A stretch of 64,000 bases of DNA from assembly GCA_903813345.2 (NCBI GenBank), contig CAIIXF020000004.1:10796196-10860195 (forward strand), written 5' to 3'. This DNA is from Owenia fusiformis. Its lineage: Eukaryota; Annelida; Polychaeta; Sabellida; Oweniidae. The translations under genes were made by a program, and so were the position numbers. Position 1 is the stretch's first letter, and the number at the start of each line of letters is the position of its first letter. Shown in pieces: positions 25,450-37,735 of the stretch. The notes under the pieces were generated by a model that worked only from the letters and a program-made list of their open reading frames with translations, did no database searches and was not told where the DNA came from.

Positions 25450-26342
25450 TTTGTACCAGAAAATAACATGTGCAGGTATAGCAACATTTACCAAAATGTT
25501 ACTTTCCAGCTGAACCTTAAGCATTTTCCAGTCACAACTTCAGAGAGCTGAAAAGTCTCAAATGATGTTTTGAGTCATTCTGAGTATGATCATTGTGATC
25601 CTGGTCTTGTAAATGATATGTGAGAGTAGTGAAACTGATTGATGGGCAAAACAGAACTCTATTCATTTTTAAAAAAATCGAATATCCACGTGTTTTTTCA
25701 TTTCCTGTTTTGTTGTAAATTTCTGATAACTTCTTCCTTAACCAACACCGGAGAAAGTACAAACTGTTAGTTTATACACCCTGAAGAATAGAGAAAATAT
25801 GAGTTCAACGTTTGAGATGTTTGATCTATACATACTGAAAAATCATACAAACTAGAGAGACTATGAGAATATTGATTAATCCAATCTGAGTAATATGATA
25901 GATAGTTGGTTCTTCAAAATAAGAGGTTTACTTGCTTAGATTTTGAATATCAATATAGACTTTTATCAAGTGTTATAAACAATCTGATCAAGTGATCAAG
26001 AAAGTACTTTGCAAGCTCCCGCCAAGTTATATAGGAAGAAGCCAGAGCATTTTCATTCTGATACACATCGCATCTAAAAACTTGTCTGTGTCTATGATGC
26101 AAGAAGAGAGGGCCATGGTATTTCATGATGGAGCATTTTCGAAACCCTTCTTTATAAAATGTGTAAACAATTCTTAGAAATTGCTATACTGAAAATGGGC
26201 TACCGGTATGCACTGTGTACAAGTAATGCCGATTGCTTTGATTTTCACTACGGCGCCCTGCCGATTGAGTATTTTGTTCAAAATTGAATACAATTTTTAA
26301 CAAACGGAACAAATGTGACGCAGGCATCAGTGTAGTATGAAT
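25450..26342. other. Intergenic region, nothing recognised
   Basis: Short open frames only (for example 25992-26177). No domain, splice context or clear repeat was found. Confidence 0.35.
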
Positions 26343-28264
26343 TTATTTTGTTAGGATACCAGTACTAAGTTTGCAAACATGCATGTCAACCATGGCCAAT
26401 CAGAAGAGTGCACCCCTTCTATATGATAATATAAACCCTTCCTACACCTTGGTTTAGCTTTGGATCACTATGCTGTCACTATGTGGCAGAAATGCATTCT
26501 GATTGGATATACATGATCACATGACCTTAGTTCACCTTAGTTCACCAAGGTATCAGGAGATGGCATGCCAAAATGTAAAATCTCTTGTTGCAAAGATATT
26601 GTGATCCAAAGAAATGTACTAAGTTTCCATAGACGAAAGTTTTTCCCAGTGAAATCGCAACATATCCTTATATGATCTTGAAATCTCAATATCTTCATCA
26701 ATCATGGACCAATTCTAATGAATTATGGCTCAAAACATTGAATATTAGATTTCTTTTGATTTTCTAAAGATATATTTGATAAAGGGCTTCTCAGATTCCT
26801 AGTCACAGGGGGCAACTTTGCCCCCCTCTAACCATTTGTTCGGGTAACATGCCCCTTAACTGTTGAACAGTTAAAACTGCTTCAAAATGATCAATGAACA
26901 TGTGAAATGTGTTTTCTGCTCAATAGTATCCCATTTGTCATATGGTAGGGTTTTTAACTTGTATCTCTAACTGAAAGCTGTTTTAAGAATACCTAACGTG
27001 TTTCAACAATTTCCATGAACTACATTGGTAAAATTCTGCACAATCCAATTTTCAGGCATGTTTGTTTAAGTCTTGTAATTCCTTCAAAACAAAAACTTTA
27101 TACCTTTCTCTACAACATGAGATAATATGAGGCAATTCATGCAAGTATTAAAGAAAATATAGCCTGTTGCAGGGGTTCATTTTTTTTGGACCACCCTGTA
27201 TATTTGAAATATATTTGTATTTTTGTTTATGAAATATTGAAATATAAAAGTCGACTTTATTCTATTGATTCAATTAACTTATACAACATTTTTCAACATG
27301 ATGACTGAGTGCAACGTACGTTAAATTCCATTTCTGATAGTATTTTGTAGGATTTTATAAGTACAGATGCCCTTCTAGGGCCAAACGTACATCCGATATA
27401 CAATTTTCAATAACAGTAAACATAGCAATAAAGTAAAGAAAATAGACTTACATTCTTAAAATTACATAAAAATGCTACTTTAATATATGAATCCTGTCTC
27501 TACCAATCATTAGATAATTTAGCATGCTAGCAGATTCTTTTAACATGATCACCTCACTCGTGAATAGAAAAATTGTCTTTTGATGGTCTTTCATATTTTA
27601 AAATTACTACACAGATTTTCAATATGAGATTTTCTGATATACTCCAATTGTTTACATTTGAATAAAAAGTGTGTTCCATCTTCTATAACCGAGTCCTTAC
27701 ATATTTTACAAAATCAACTAATAAGATCAGTAATGGGTCTTGTATTCGGCCTCTATCTCTAGATTATGGGCCTCTCTCTAACTCTAGATTGTGGGTGCTT
27801 ATATGTAATTAATAAATGTTTAGCGTTTGAAAGTGTCGCTTCTGACAGGTAGTATTCAAATCCAAAGTGCCATTTTAGTTGTTTAAATAACCTAAGTTTT
27901 CCCCCTTTCCCACTTATCAGATTCTTCCAATATACTTGATATCTCTCTATTAATTTTTTGACTTTAATTGGAAGCCTTTTTGTGCTCTTCTCTATGTTAA
28001 CCTTATCTTCAAGATTTTATTCATCAGACATTTTTATTTTAATATGGCACAGTATATATTTTTTAGTTGTTTGTGCCATGTAAATGTGTTATTTGTTAAA
28101 AAATGTTTTACTCATAATTAATGAATTGTTTAGTAAACTCCCATTTGAACTCAACTCTAAATGACCGTGGTATTTAATCTGTCTTTTTATAATATCAACT
28201 ACCAAAGGTATTCTTCCCAATTATCCTCTTACTGCCATGTTTGTGGCGTCCGATACAAGTATAA
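26343..28264. repeat. 1.92 kb direct duplication, copy 1
   Basis: From TTATTTTGTTAGGATACC to CCGATACAAGTATA this segment is repeated at 29711-31633. The first ~1.5 kb differs by only a few bases and small indels, while the last few hundred differ more. There are no long open frames. Near 27180 lies a terminus-like TTTGGACCACCCTGTATA, a possible end of an older TA-target element captured in the duplication. Confidence 0.9.
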
Positions 28265-28289
28265 CAAGGCATTAACATGACAAAATGTC

Positions 28290-29710
28290 ACCACCTAAAA
28301 CAATTTGGTCAATTTAAAGCAAGTTGAAAAAATACCTCTTTGACTTTTTTTGACATTGAGAAGATCATTGAAGGTCAAATGTAAAGTCAGATTTGACCTT
28401 CTGAGAACATGTAGATGATTTTGAAAAAAAAATTAAGTAAATTTGAAGCAAGTTGAAAAAAGACCTTTTTGACCTTGAAAAGGTCATTGAAGGTCAAATG
28501 TCAAATCTAAAGTCAGATTTGAACTTCTGAGAACATGATGATTTTGAAAAAAAATTAGTCAATTTGAAGCAAGTTGAAAAAAGACCTTTTTGACCTTGAG
28601 AAGGTCATTGAAGGTCAAAGGTCAAATCTAAAGTCAGATTTGAACTTCTGAGAACTTGTAAAGTCAAATTTGAACTTCTGAAAAGATGTAGATGATTTTG
28701 AAAAAATATTTGGTCAATTTGAAGCAAGTTGAAAACAGACCTTTTTGACCTTTTTTGACCTTGAGAAGGTCATTGAAGGTCAAATGTCAAATCTAAAGTC
28801 AGATTTGAATTTCTGAGAAATGTAGATGATTTTGAAAAAAAGAATTAGTCAATTTGAAGCAAGTTGAAAAAAGACCTTTTTGACCTTTTTTGACCTTGAG
28901 AAGGTCATTGAAGGTCAAATGTCAAATCTAAAGTCAAATCTAAAGTCATATTTGAATTTCTGAGAACATGTAGATGATTTTGAAAATTTTTTTTAGTCAA
29001 TTTGAAGCAAGATGAAAAAATACCTTTTTGACCTTTTTTGACATTGAGAAGGTCATTGAAGGTCAAATGTCAAATCTAAAGTCAGATTTGAATTTCTGAG
29101 AACATGAAGATGATTTTGAAAAAAAAATTTAGTCAATTTGAAGGAAGTTGAAAAAAGACCTTTTTGACCTTGAGAAGGTCATTGAAGGTCAAAGGTCAAA
29201 TCTTAAGTCAGATTTGAACTTCTGAGAACTTGTAAAGTCAAATTTGAACTTCTGAAAAGATGTAGATGATTTTGAAATTTTTTTTTGTCAATTTGAAGCA
29301 AGTTGAAAACAGACCTTTTTGACCTTTTTTGACATTGAGAAGGTCATTAAAGGTCAAATGTCAAATCTAAAGTCAGATTTGAATTTCTGAGAACATGTAG
29401 ATGATTTTGAAAAAAAATTAGTCAATTTGAAGCAAGTTGAAAAAAGACCTTTTTGACCTTTTTTGACCTTGAGAAGGTCATTGAAGGTCAAATGTCAAAT
29501 CTAAAGTAAAATCTAAAGTCATATTTGAATTTCTGAGAACATGTAGATGATTTTGAAAAAAAAAATTAAGTCAATTTTAAGCAAGATGAAAAAATACCTT
29601 TTTGACCTTTTTTGACATTGAGAAGGTCATTGAAGGTCAAATGTCAAATCTAAAGTCAGATTTGAATTTCTGAGAACATGTAGATGATTTTGAAAAAAAA
29701 AATTAGTCAA
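28290..29710. repeat. Tandem array, ~125-155 bp unit, dense in AGGTCA half-sites
   Basis: About ten units share GTCAATTTGAAGCAAGTTGA, then AAAAGACCTTTTTGACCTT, then GAGAAGGTCATTGAAGGTCA, and end TCTGAGAACATGTAGATGA. Units differ by loss or gain of sub-blocks. Each holds direct AGGTCA-TTGA-AGGTCA pairs and inverted TGACCT copies. The array lies exactly between the two copies of the 1.92 kb duplication. Related phrases (TCAATTTGAAGCAAGTTGAA) occur at about 35755 and 36860. Confidence 0.9.
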
Positions 29711-31633
29711 TTATTTTGTTAGGATACCAGTACTAAGTTTGCAAACATGCATGTCAACCATGGCCAATCAGAAGAGTGCACCCCTTCTATATGATAATAT
29801 AAACCCTTCCTACACCTTGGTTTAGCTTTGGATCACTATGCTGTCACTATGTGGCAGAAATGCATTCTGATTGGATATACATGATCACATGACCTTAGTT
29901 CACCTTAGTTCACCAAGGTATCAGGAGATGGCATGCCAAAATGTAAAATCTCTTGTTGCAAAGATATTGTGATCCAAAGAAATGTACTAAGTTTCCATAG
30001 ACGAAAGTTTTTCCCAGTGAAATCGCAACATATCCTTATATGATCTTGAAATCTCAATATCTTCATCAATCATGGATCAATTCTAATGAATTATGGCTCA
30101 AAACATTGAATATTAGATTTCTTTTGATTTTCTAAAGATATATTTGATAAAGGGCTTCTCAGATTCCTAGTCACAGGGGGCAACTTTGCCCCCCTCTAAC
30201 CATTTGTTCGGGTAACATGCCCCTTAACTGTTGAACAGTTAAAACTGCTTCAAAATGATCAATGAACATGTGAAATGTGTTTTCTGCTCAATAGTATCCC
30301 ATTTGTCATATGGTAGGGTTTTTAACTTGTATCTCTAACTGAAAGCTGTTTTAAGAATACCTAACGTGTTTCAACAATTTCCATGAACTACATTGGTAAA
30401 ATTCTGCACAATCCAATTTTCAGGCATGTTTGTTTAAGTCTTGTAATTCCTTCAAAACAAAAACTTTATACCTTTCTCTACAACATGAGATAATATGAGG
30501 CAATTCATGCAAGTATTAAAGAAAATATAGCCTGTTGCAGGGGTTCATTTTTTTGGACCACCCTGTATATTTGAAATATATTTGTATTTTTGTTTATGAA
30601 ATATTGAAATATAAAAGTCGACTTTATTCTATTGATTCAATTAACTTATACAACATTTTTCAACATGATGACTGAGTGCAACGTACGTTAAATTCCATTT
30701 CTGATAGTATTTTGTAGGATTTTATAAGTACAGATGCCCTTCTAGGGCCAAACGTACATCCGATATACAATTTTCAATAACAGTAAACATAGCAATAAAG
30801 TAAAGAAAATAGACTTACATTCTTAAAATTACATAAAAATGCTACTTTAATATATGAATCCTGTCTCTACCAATCATTAGATAATTAAGCATGCTAGCAG
30901 ATTCTTTTAACATGATCACCTCACTCGTGAATAGAAAAATTGTCTTTTGATGGTCTTTCATATTTTAAAATTACTACACAGATTTTCAATATGAGATTTT
31001 CTGATATACTCCAATTGTTTACATTTGAATAAAAAGTGTGTTCCATCTTCTATAACCGAGTCCTTACATATTTTACAAAATCAACTAATAAGATCAGTAA
31101 TGGGTCTTGTATTCGGCCTCTATCTCTAGATTATGGGCCTCTCTCTAACTCTAGATTGTGGGTGCTTATATGTAATTAATAAATGTTTAGCGTTTGAAAG
31201 TGTCGCTTCTGACAGGTAGTATTCAAATCCAAAGTGCCATTTTAGTTGTTTAAATAACCTAAGTTTTCCCCCTTTCCCACTTATCAGATTCTTCCAATAT
31301 ACTTTGATATCTCTCTATTAATTTTTTTGACTTCAATAGCAAGCCTTTTTGTGTTCTTCTCTATGTTAATCTTATCTTCAAGATTTTATTCATCATACAT
31401 TTTTATATTTTAATATGGCACAGTATATTTTTAGTTGTTTGTGCCATGTAAATGTGTTATTTGTTAAAAAATGTTTTACTCATAATTAATGTATTGTTTA
31501 GTAAACTCCCATTTGAACTCAACTCTAAATGAACGAGCTATTTAATTTGTCTTTTTTTATAATATCAACTACCAAAGGTATTCTTCCCAATTCTGCTCTT
31601 ACTGCCATGTTTGTGGCGTCCGATACAAGTATA
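29711..31633. repeat. 1.92 kb direct duplication, copy 2
   Basis: Near-identical to 26343-28264 (offset 3,368 bp at the start). It begins abruptly inside the last unit of the tandem array (GTCAA|TTATTTTG) and ends at AAGTATA, after which the sequences differ. High identity suggests a recent duplication, gene conversion or an assembly artefact around the array. Confidence 0.9.
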
Positions 31634-31816
31634 AAAATCATTTGCCTTTGCCTTAGTGAGCTACTCTATATAGTTTACTTTAATTTAACTATTGTTGTAT
31701 GTATTTTGGTCGATATTGAGGCAGTAGGGTAAACAAGATGTAGATGCATGAGAATTGGGAATATCTAGCATTAACAATTTTATTATAGTTTGAGCTTAAA
31801 GTGTGCGCCAAAGTTT

Positions 31817-31860
31817 AAAACTGCGCAGGCGCAGCGCTCTCGCTAACCTATATAAAGAGA
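31817..31860 (+). promoter_or_regulatory. Candidate promoter: NRF1-like site plus TATA box
   Basis: CTGCGCAGGCGCAGCG (31821-31836) resembles the palindromic NRF1 motif, and TATAAAG follows at 31851. A good donor, CAGAG|GTAAGC, lies at about 31893, so a short non-coding first exon for the lectin gene at 32853 is conceivable. No transcript evidence is available. Confidence 0.3.
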
Positions 31861-31899
31861 TTACAGGGTACAGGCTTCAGAGGTAAGCCAGGAAGGTGT

Positions 31900-32780
31900 A
31901 CAACTATCGTCTCGTGTTGATTTCCCGTATAATCGTAACCAAGCAAGTTTCACCATTGGAATTGAAAATGACTATTAGATATACTTTGTAGATGTTTATA
32001 TATGAGTGTATGCATCAATCAAATGACTCATTTTGAACATATAAAAAGTATTTGTGTTTTGTTTCCCAGGGAATTGTATTCCCATGTATACACACATAAA
32101 TAGTGTACATTATGTTGTACTTGAATAGCCTGGCTTATATAATATTGAAGGGCATGCTGATTGTACACACTAGTACATGCATGAAGGCCTAATATTGATA
32201 TTGCTTGCATACCTAAGTAAAAATAAACTCTTCTAATCCCGTAATGTAAACACGGCGGTATACGTAGCCCGATTTATCGGGGGCTTTAACTTGACAATAT
32301 ACTGTTAAATATATATCACCAAGAACAGCTTTTTATTACAAATTTTATTGAACAGTTTTTGTGATTAATTGAAACAACGCTATCAAAACAATTTGAAAAC
32401 GGTCCATTCTATCCACTTTACGAAATTAATTCCTATTTGAATAATCCTAATTGAATGCACGAATAAACGATGAGTAATTAAATCGAGATATACAACCCCA
32501 TGTAGTACCTTGATGTAAAAGTAATTGATTCCAAAAAAGTATAATTATACTAAATAGCCAATCCGTCAACCATATTTATACCAATGAGCTATGATAAAGC
32601 ATTTGATAAAAAATTAGATGAGATATAAAAAAGAGAATTCATCGATTACTCTCAGTTTTTCCCAGGCACAATTTTATTATTTGGATACATTCAATTGTTT
32701 TTTTTAACTTACTGGAGACCTATAATGTTTTATAACTCAACAGACGGCACGAGGTTGCACAACTTTTATTTAAAATAGTT
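31900..32780. other. Region upstream of the first lectin gene
   Basis: AT-rich, without coding character. The final 70 bases contain the 5' block shared with the second lectin gene (see 32786-32818). Confidence 0.4.
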
Positions 32781-32785
32781 AAGAA

Positions 32786-32818
32786 CAAGTATTAAGACGT
32801 CAACCGTTCAGAAACTTT
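32786..32818 (+). promoter_or_regulatory. Conserved 5' block of the PAN/F-type lectin genes
   Basis: AAGTATTAAGACGTCAACCG followed by TTCAGAAACTTTG lies 35-65 bp before the ATG at 32853. A diverged form (ACGTCAAAAGTTCAGAAATT) lies at the same distance before the paralogue at 43273, and a third copy lies at 45349-45380. Conservation between paralogues points to a core promoter or 5' UTR start. Confidence 0.45.
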
Positions 32819-32852
32819 GCTTTACTCTTACAAAGACAAATCGAGTAACATA

Positions 32853-34150
32853 ATGGAAACATTCAAGTTCGGATCAATTTTTCTCTTTTACTTTGGATTC
32901 TACGTCAATCTTATAACCTGCAACCAATGGACAACTGGGGTATTTGCGACCCCAAAAATGAATGTTAAATTAATTGACCAACCGACTAATACAATAATGA
33001 ACATTTCCACATGGAATCATTGTCTACTGATGTGCGCGCACGGAAAAAAATTCAAGGGATTTAACTACCACACCGGGTCATCCAAATGTGAGTTATTTGA
33101 AACAGTAAACTGTACGAGACTCGACAAGTCAGCTGGTTGGAAATTTGGTTTGATTAAATCAGGTGGGACTTTTTGATCGTTATGTTTTGATTTTCTAGTA
33201 TTCTTTAGTAGACTCTGTGAAAATAGGTAACATTCTGAATTCAGAGGAAACATATACTTGCATATGTTCATGTTATGAGTGCGCTTAGTTAATGCGCGAG
33301 TTCTGTTCCAGTTACTGCGTCTATCTGAGAAATAGTGCATATTAGTATTATTGTACACAATAAAACTTTTTATTCTAGGCGCTTATCAGTGTTTCATAAA
33401 CTTTTTAAACCTTTCAGATTTAAAAGATTTACAAAGAAACGCAAACATAGCGGTAAATAAACCGACATTTCAAGCAACCACCCATAGCGATTACGTATCT
33501 GGAAATGCCGTAGATGGTAATACAAACGGGAATTTATACACACACGAATCGTGTTCTCATACAGCTCAGTATACGGCCGTGCAGCCATGGTGGATAGTTG
33601 ACCTGGAAAAGTCATATAAATTGCGCCAGATCGTCATATGGAATCGTCTCGATTGCTGTAGTAAGTAAGACTCCCATCCTCCATAATAATCTTGGCAGAC
33701 AGGTAAATACCTGTTGATATTTAAATCTCCAGTGTTGGAATTTTGCTGGATGAATGCATTACATCTTTTACAAACGAATGAAATTTTATTATAAGAAGAA
33801 TTGTTAAATACCCCACTAATTTTAGACCATATATAATTAGCTTATTCTTTATATCACCTTCAAAAGGTCATAGACTTCACGATTTCGCAATCGAAGTCGA
33901 CTGGCAGTTTGATGGAGAAAATGCGAATAGCCTATCTTGGTCTAGAGCATATCTGCACGCTGGGACGCCGGAAAGCAACCCGACAACGATTTCATTTCCA
34001 GAGTCCTCTTTTGGAAGATTCATCAAAATAAACAATGCAGCTGTCAATAAGTCTGTGAATTCGAATGATGACATATTGTGCCTGTGTGAAGTGGAAGTAT
34101 ATGTCGAAAGTACTGATGAGGACTGTGAATGTGAACTAGGGAAGCTCTAA
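32853..34150 (+). CDS. Secreted PAN/apple-like plus F-type (fucolectin) lectin, copy A
   Basis: Exons 32853-33162, 33418-33660 and 33867-34150 join in phase 1 to give 278 residues. Residues 1-23 are a signal peptide (METFKFGSIFLFYFGFYVNL). Residues ~24-100 resemble a PAN/apple fold (CLLMC, KGFNYHTGSSKCELF), though one expected core cysteine is Phe (KKFKGF). Residues ~108-275 form a fucolectin/tachylectin-4/pentraxin-type domain: NIAVNKPTFQ, GNAVDGN, SCSHT, QPWWIVDL, then WNRLDCCSHR, and a C-terminal LCLCEVEVYVES. The R-x-D-x4-R fucose-contact motif, the vicinal Cys-Cys and a His about 28 residues upstream are present, so fucose binding is plausible. A frame start 12 codons upstream is unlikely, since the paralogue begins at the same METxxF. 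F-type lectins typically serve innate recognition. Confidence 0.88.
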
Positions 34151-34689
34151 TATTGAAGTTAACAGTAACCGTGTTGAGGTAGTACTGCAGTGTGGAACAT
34201 TTTTCTACAATGAGGATTTTCATGAAAAACAGCTGAAAAATAATATATGTGAAAATCAGAAAGTGTCTGGTTATTTCGAGAAAGAATATTTCAATTTACA
34301 ACATAGCTTTCAATTAGAAATTGAAAATTTTTGCAAATCTACATGTAAAATTACATTTAGAAATGAGCAAATTTTCATGAAAAATTATCCTCATTTTATG
34401 AAAAACCAAAAATTTGAAATATTTATGAAAACTCAATGTTCAGATATTTTTCTGATGAAGTCAATATTATGGAAAATATCAACACAGCTAACACTGAAAA
34501 ATAAGGTAAACGTTCTACCAAAGTATTAAACGATCTGGTCAGTAGAACATGGAACAATGGCGACTAACAAAATGAGATGTAAACTAAGTGCAAGAAATGA
34601 GAAATAGGGTAGGGAACACTGCAAAAATACCAATAACGATTTATCATGGTAAAATTAAACATAACACATTAAAAAATCGCATATATCGT
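34151..34689. other. 3' flank of lectin copy A
   Basis: Contains phrases of the type TTTTCATGAAAAA and no recognised gene; the open frame at 34263-34529 is low-complexity (Phe/Lys/Met-rich) and probably not real. No convincing polyadenylation signal was placed before the satellite. Confidence 0.35.
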
Positions 34690-35329
34690 AAGGCTATGAT
34701 GGGTTTTGAGTAATGTTTTTTTGCACTTGAATGAAATTCCGAACACAAAATTACGTCTAGATATAATTTTTTGAATATAAAACTTCGTCCATCTATATGT
34801 AGATTATAAATATGTATTATCTATTTAAGGCTTTGAAAGGTTTTGAAGAATGCCGCCAGTGTAATAAAGTTTGTTCTTTATGCACTTTAATGGAACTCAT
34901 GACAGCAAAATTACGTCTAGACATGATTTTTTAGAATATGAAACGTCATCCATCGACATGTAGATTGTAAATATGTGTTATGTATATAATGGCTATGAAA
35001 GGTTTTGAAGAATGCCGCCAGTGTAATAAGTTCTGCTATTTATGCACTTGCTAGTACCAAACTAGATATGATATGATTTTAAGAACAAGTAATTTCATCC
35101 ATATAAATGTAAATCGTAAATATGTATTATGAATATAAAGGCTATATAAGGTTTAGGAGAATGCCGCAAGTGTAATAAAGTTCGCTCTATGCACTTTCAA
35201 GAATGGAACTCATGACAGCAAAATTACGTCTAGATATGATTTTTAGAATATGAAACGTCATCCATCTATATGTAGATTGTAAACATGTGCTATGTATATA
35301 AGGCTATAAAAGGTTTTGAAGAATGCCGC
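34690..35329. repeat. ~160 bp satellite, diverged left block
   Basis: About four diverged units of the satellite seen better at 37736-39204 (GCCGCCAGTGTAATAAAGTT, GACAGCAAAATTACGTCTAG, ATATGTAGATTGTAAA). The last unit is cut at GAATGCCGC by the transposon at 35330. Confidence 0.85.
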
Positions 35330-37354
35330 TGTAATAGATCTAAGTGTCCCCAGTGGCCAGTGTCCGTGGGACAGCCAACCCCAAGTTTTAAGTGTCCCCC
35401 TTGAAGTTTTGAATGTCCCCTTGGGGACACTAAAAACCAGCATCATTCGAAAGCTAGTTTTTAATGCCCCCCCCCCTTTATTTATGTATTAACTAATAAT
35501 GCGTTTTATCATTAATAAATCATCGAGCACTACTCTGTCACGTTAAATATAGACCAAATATAACACAATTCACAAAATGTAAGTATATTATTGCTTTTAT
35601 TTGCATAGACATCAAGTGAGCCTACATTAACCGTAATGACTCTGCATCACTGTCCTCTACTACTAATGAACATAGGTCACATTTTATTGCGTATATGTAC
35701 TCCTAAATACAAGGGTCGTTCGAATAGTTTTGATGATCTTAAAAAATGTTTTGTCAATTTGAAGCAAGTTGAAATTTAGTCTTGAAAAGTTTCGAAATTT
35801 GACCTTTTTTCAGTTTTTGATGTCTAATATCTCAAAACTGTCGCACAATTTTAATGGATAGTCAATAGCTTATATGTGTAAAACCTTTAGTGGAATATAT
35901 ATTCTGTCTTTCATCAAAAATATTGATTTGTAATCATCAACTTTGATAAACTAAGAAAACACAGTTTGTGATTTAGTTTGATGACCTTAACATTTGACCT
36001 TGCAAAGGAGTGGTATCGATATGATGAACTTTTTGAACACGCGTTTCTCTTAAACCAGTCATCAAAACATTCTGAAAATTTTACACATCGTCCATTTAAT
36101 GGTCATATTTTGGATGGTAACATTACAATTTGAATTATATATATGGACTTTTCTCTATATTGTTTTAGAAAAACACATCAGACACTTTTTTCGTTCTTGG
36201 TATCATATATTCGGAATGAAATGAAATATCTATCCGAACCTCATTGGAACAAAACGACATATAAACACAACGTGTTTAGCTCTCTCAATATTGCAATTGT
36301 ACAAAGGAAAGTTTGGTTGATTTTAAATAAGTATCTTGTTAATGAAATGAAAGGTTTATCTTAATTTTTATCTATTTTAGGGGTTTTGTTTTAAGTTTTT
36401 GGATACTTTTTGTTAAAACAACCCAAATTTTCTTTGTATAACTATAATATTGAGAGGTCTAAGAAAATGTTGTTTATGCTATTTTGTTCCAACAAGGTTC
36501 GGAAAGACATTTTATTTCATTCTCAAGAATTCGTAAAAAGGAACAAAAAACAATTACATAAAACAATGTTAACAAAAACAGTTATAGAAAATATATATAC
36601 ATTATTTTTGCATTAAATTGTTGCCAATCAGTCAACATTACATAAAGGACCGTGTTTTTTACAGAATGTTTCCTATAAATGGTTTAAGAGAAAAACATTG
36701 TTGAATTCAGTTCACCATATCGATACTTATCCTTTGACTTTCTTAGACATCAGTGGGTCTTTTTGTGATTAAATAAACCTAAATTTGAACCCAGAAGGTC
36801 AAAAGAAAGATCAGATTTGAGTTCCCGGGGACTTGTAGATGATTCTTAAAAATAAATTGGTCAATTTGAAGCAATATGACCAATTTTTTTACGTCAATTA
36901 TCTCAAAAACGGTAAAAATTTAACGCAAACATATAGTAAGCAATTTGTAGAGAATGCTTATCTAGTTACATTTTAATTCATTGCAAGAAATAATCATGAA
37001 ATATTAAGACGAAATCTGAGAAACTTAAAAAAACTCTGATTTGACCTAGATTTGGCCTTTGACCTTGACCTAGATAAAAATTCCTTCCCTGCCAAGTGCA
37101 GCTCAGGTCCTTAGTAGAAGCATATCAGAGTTATCTCAGACCTAGCTAGAAGTAGGAGAAAAGTGGTTAGGAGGAATAAATTAAAAAATAAATAAAGAAT
37201 ATCTATAAAAACTGGTGGTATCCTTTGAAAATGAAAAAAAATGGGCACCAATAATAATAGGCTACAATATAGAATACTACAATCTATTGAAACAATATAA
37301 CATACGATACAATATAAACGGTGCAGACGGTTAATATATTTACACATGATATAT

Positions 37355-37446
37355 CAATGCAGGATTCGAACCTGGAACCTAATAAATACAAACACAATTA
37401 ATACACATTATGCCAACGCTTATACCGTTACGCCACAGTGGGAGAG
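37355..37446 (-). other. tRNA-like sequence (possible SINE head or degenerate tRNA)
   Basis: On the minus strand TGGCGTAACGGTATAAGCG resembles a Pol III A box, and GGTTCGAATCC (37372-37362) is a perfect B box about 55 bp later. A short stem could form between the flanks, but anticodon-arm pairing is poor and the spacing long. A tRNA-derived SINE head or decayed tRNA inside the transposon is more likely than a functional tRNA. Confidence 0.45.
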
Positions 37447-37638
37447 ATGCCGATATCCGATTTCGACTACACTATAACTTGGATCCTAGTAACTACAAGT
37501 ATTAAATCCTATCAACGGGGGACATCACAATCTGTTACTGCTGTGACAGATCTGCGAGTCTCCCCAGTTATAAATGTCTCCCCATTTTACCCTTGTTAAT
37601 ATAGGAAATAAAACCTGTTTTTCAATGTCCTCCGATGG

Positions 37639-37693
37639 ACAGCCAACCCTAGGGATCGGGGTCCTACGGACCCCGATCCCTAGGGTTGGCTGT
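37639..37693. repeat. 26-bp perfect hairpin near the right end of the 35330 element
   Basis: ACAGCCAACCCTAGGGATCG... (37639-37664) pairs perfectly with 37668-37693 across a 3-base loop. The arm is part of the terminal repeat, so the right terminus has been duplicated in inverted form. Confidence 0.85.
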
Positions 37694-37735
37694 CCCACGG
37701 ACACTGACCACCGGGGGACACTTAAATCTGTTACA

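Larger units (their letters stand above)
35330..37735. mobile_element. 2.4 kb terminal-inverted-repeat element inserted in the satellite
   Basis: The ends TGTAATAGATCTAAGTGTCC and, inverted, TGTAACAGATTTAAGTGTCC continue through GTGTCCGTGGGACAGCCAAC for about 55 bp. CCGC flanks both ends (35326-35329, 37736-37739), and removing the insert with one CCGC restores a normal satellite unit. The interior has no transposase. It contains phrases shared with the 28290-29710 array (about 35755 and 36860), a tRNA-like sequence and a strong hairpin near the right end. A non-autonomous DNA transposon, family not identified. Confidence 0.8.

Noticed and set aside
25187-25487. Overlapping opposite-strand small proteins with similar sequence
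   Set aside because: They mirror each other because the DNA is a fold-back palindrome.
28290-29710. CRISPR array
   Set aside because: Units are long and diverge throughout; there are no constant short repeats with unique spacers and no cas genes, in an animal genomic context.
26343-31633. LTR retrotransposon with 1.92 kb LTRs
   Set aside because: The repeats lack TG...CA ends, primer-binding site and flanking duplication, and the interior is only a tandem array with no gag or pol.
37355-37446. Functional tRNA gene
   Set aside because: A and B boxes are recognisable but the arms do not pair well, the spacing is long, and it lies inside a mobile element.
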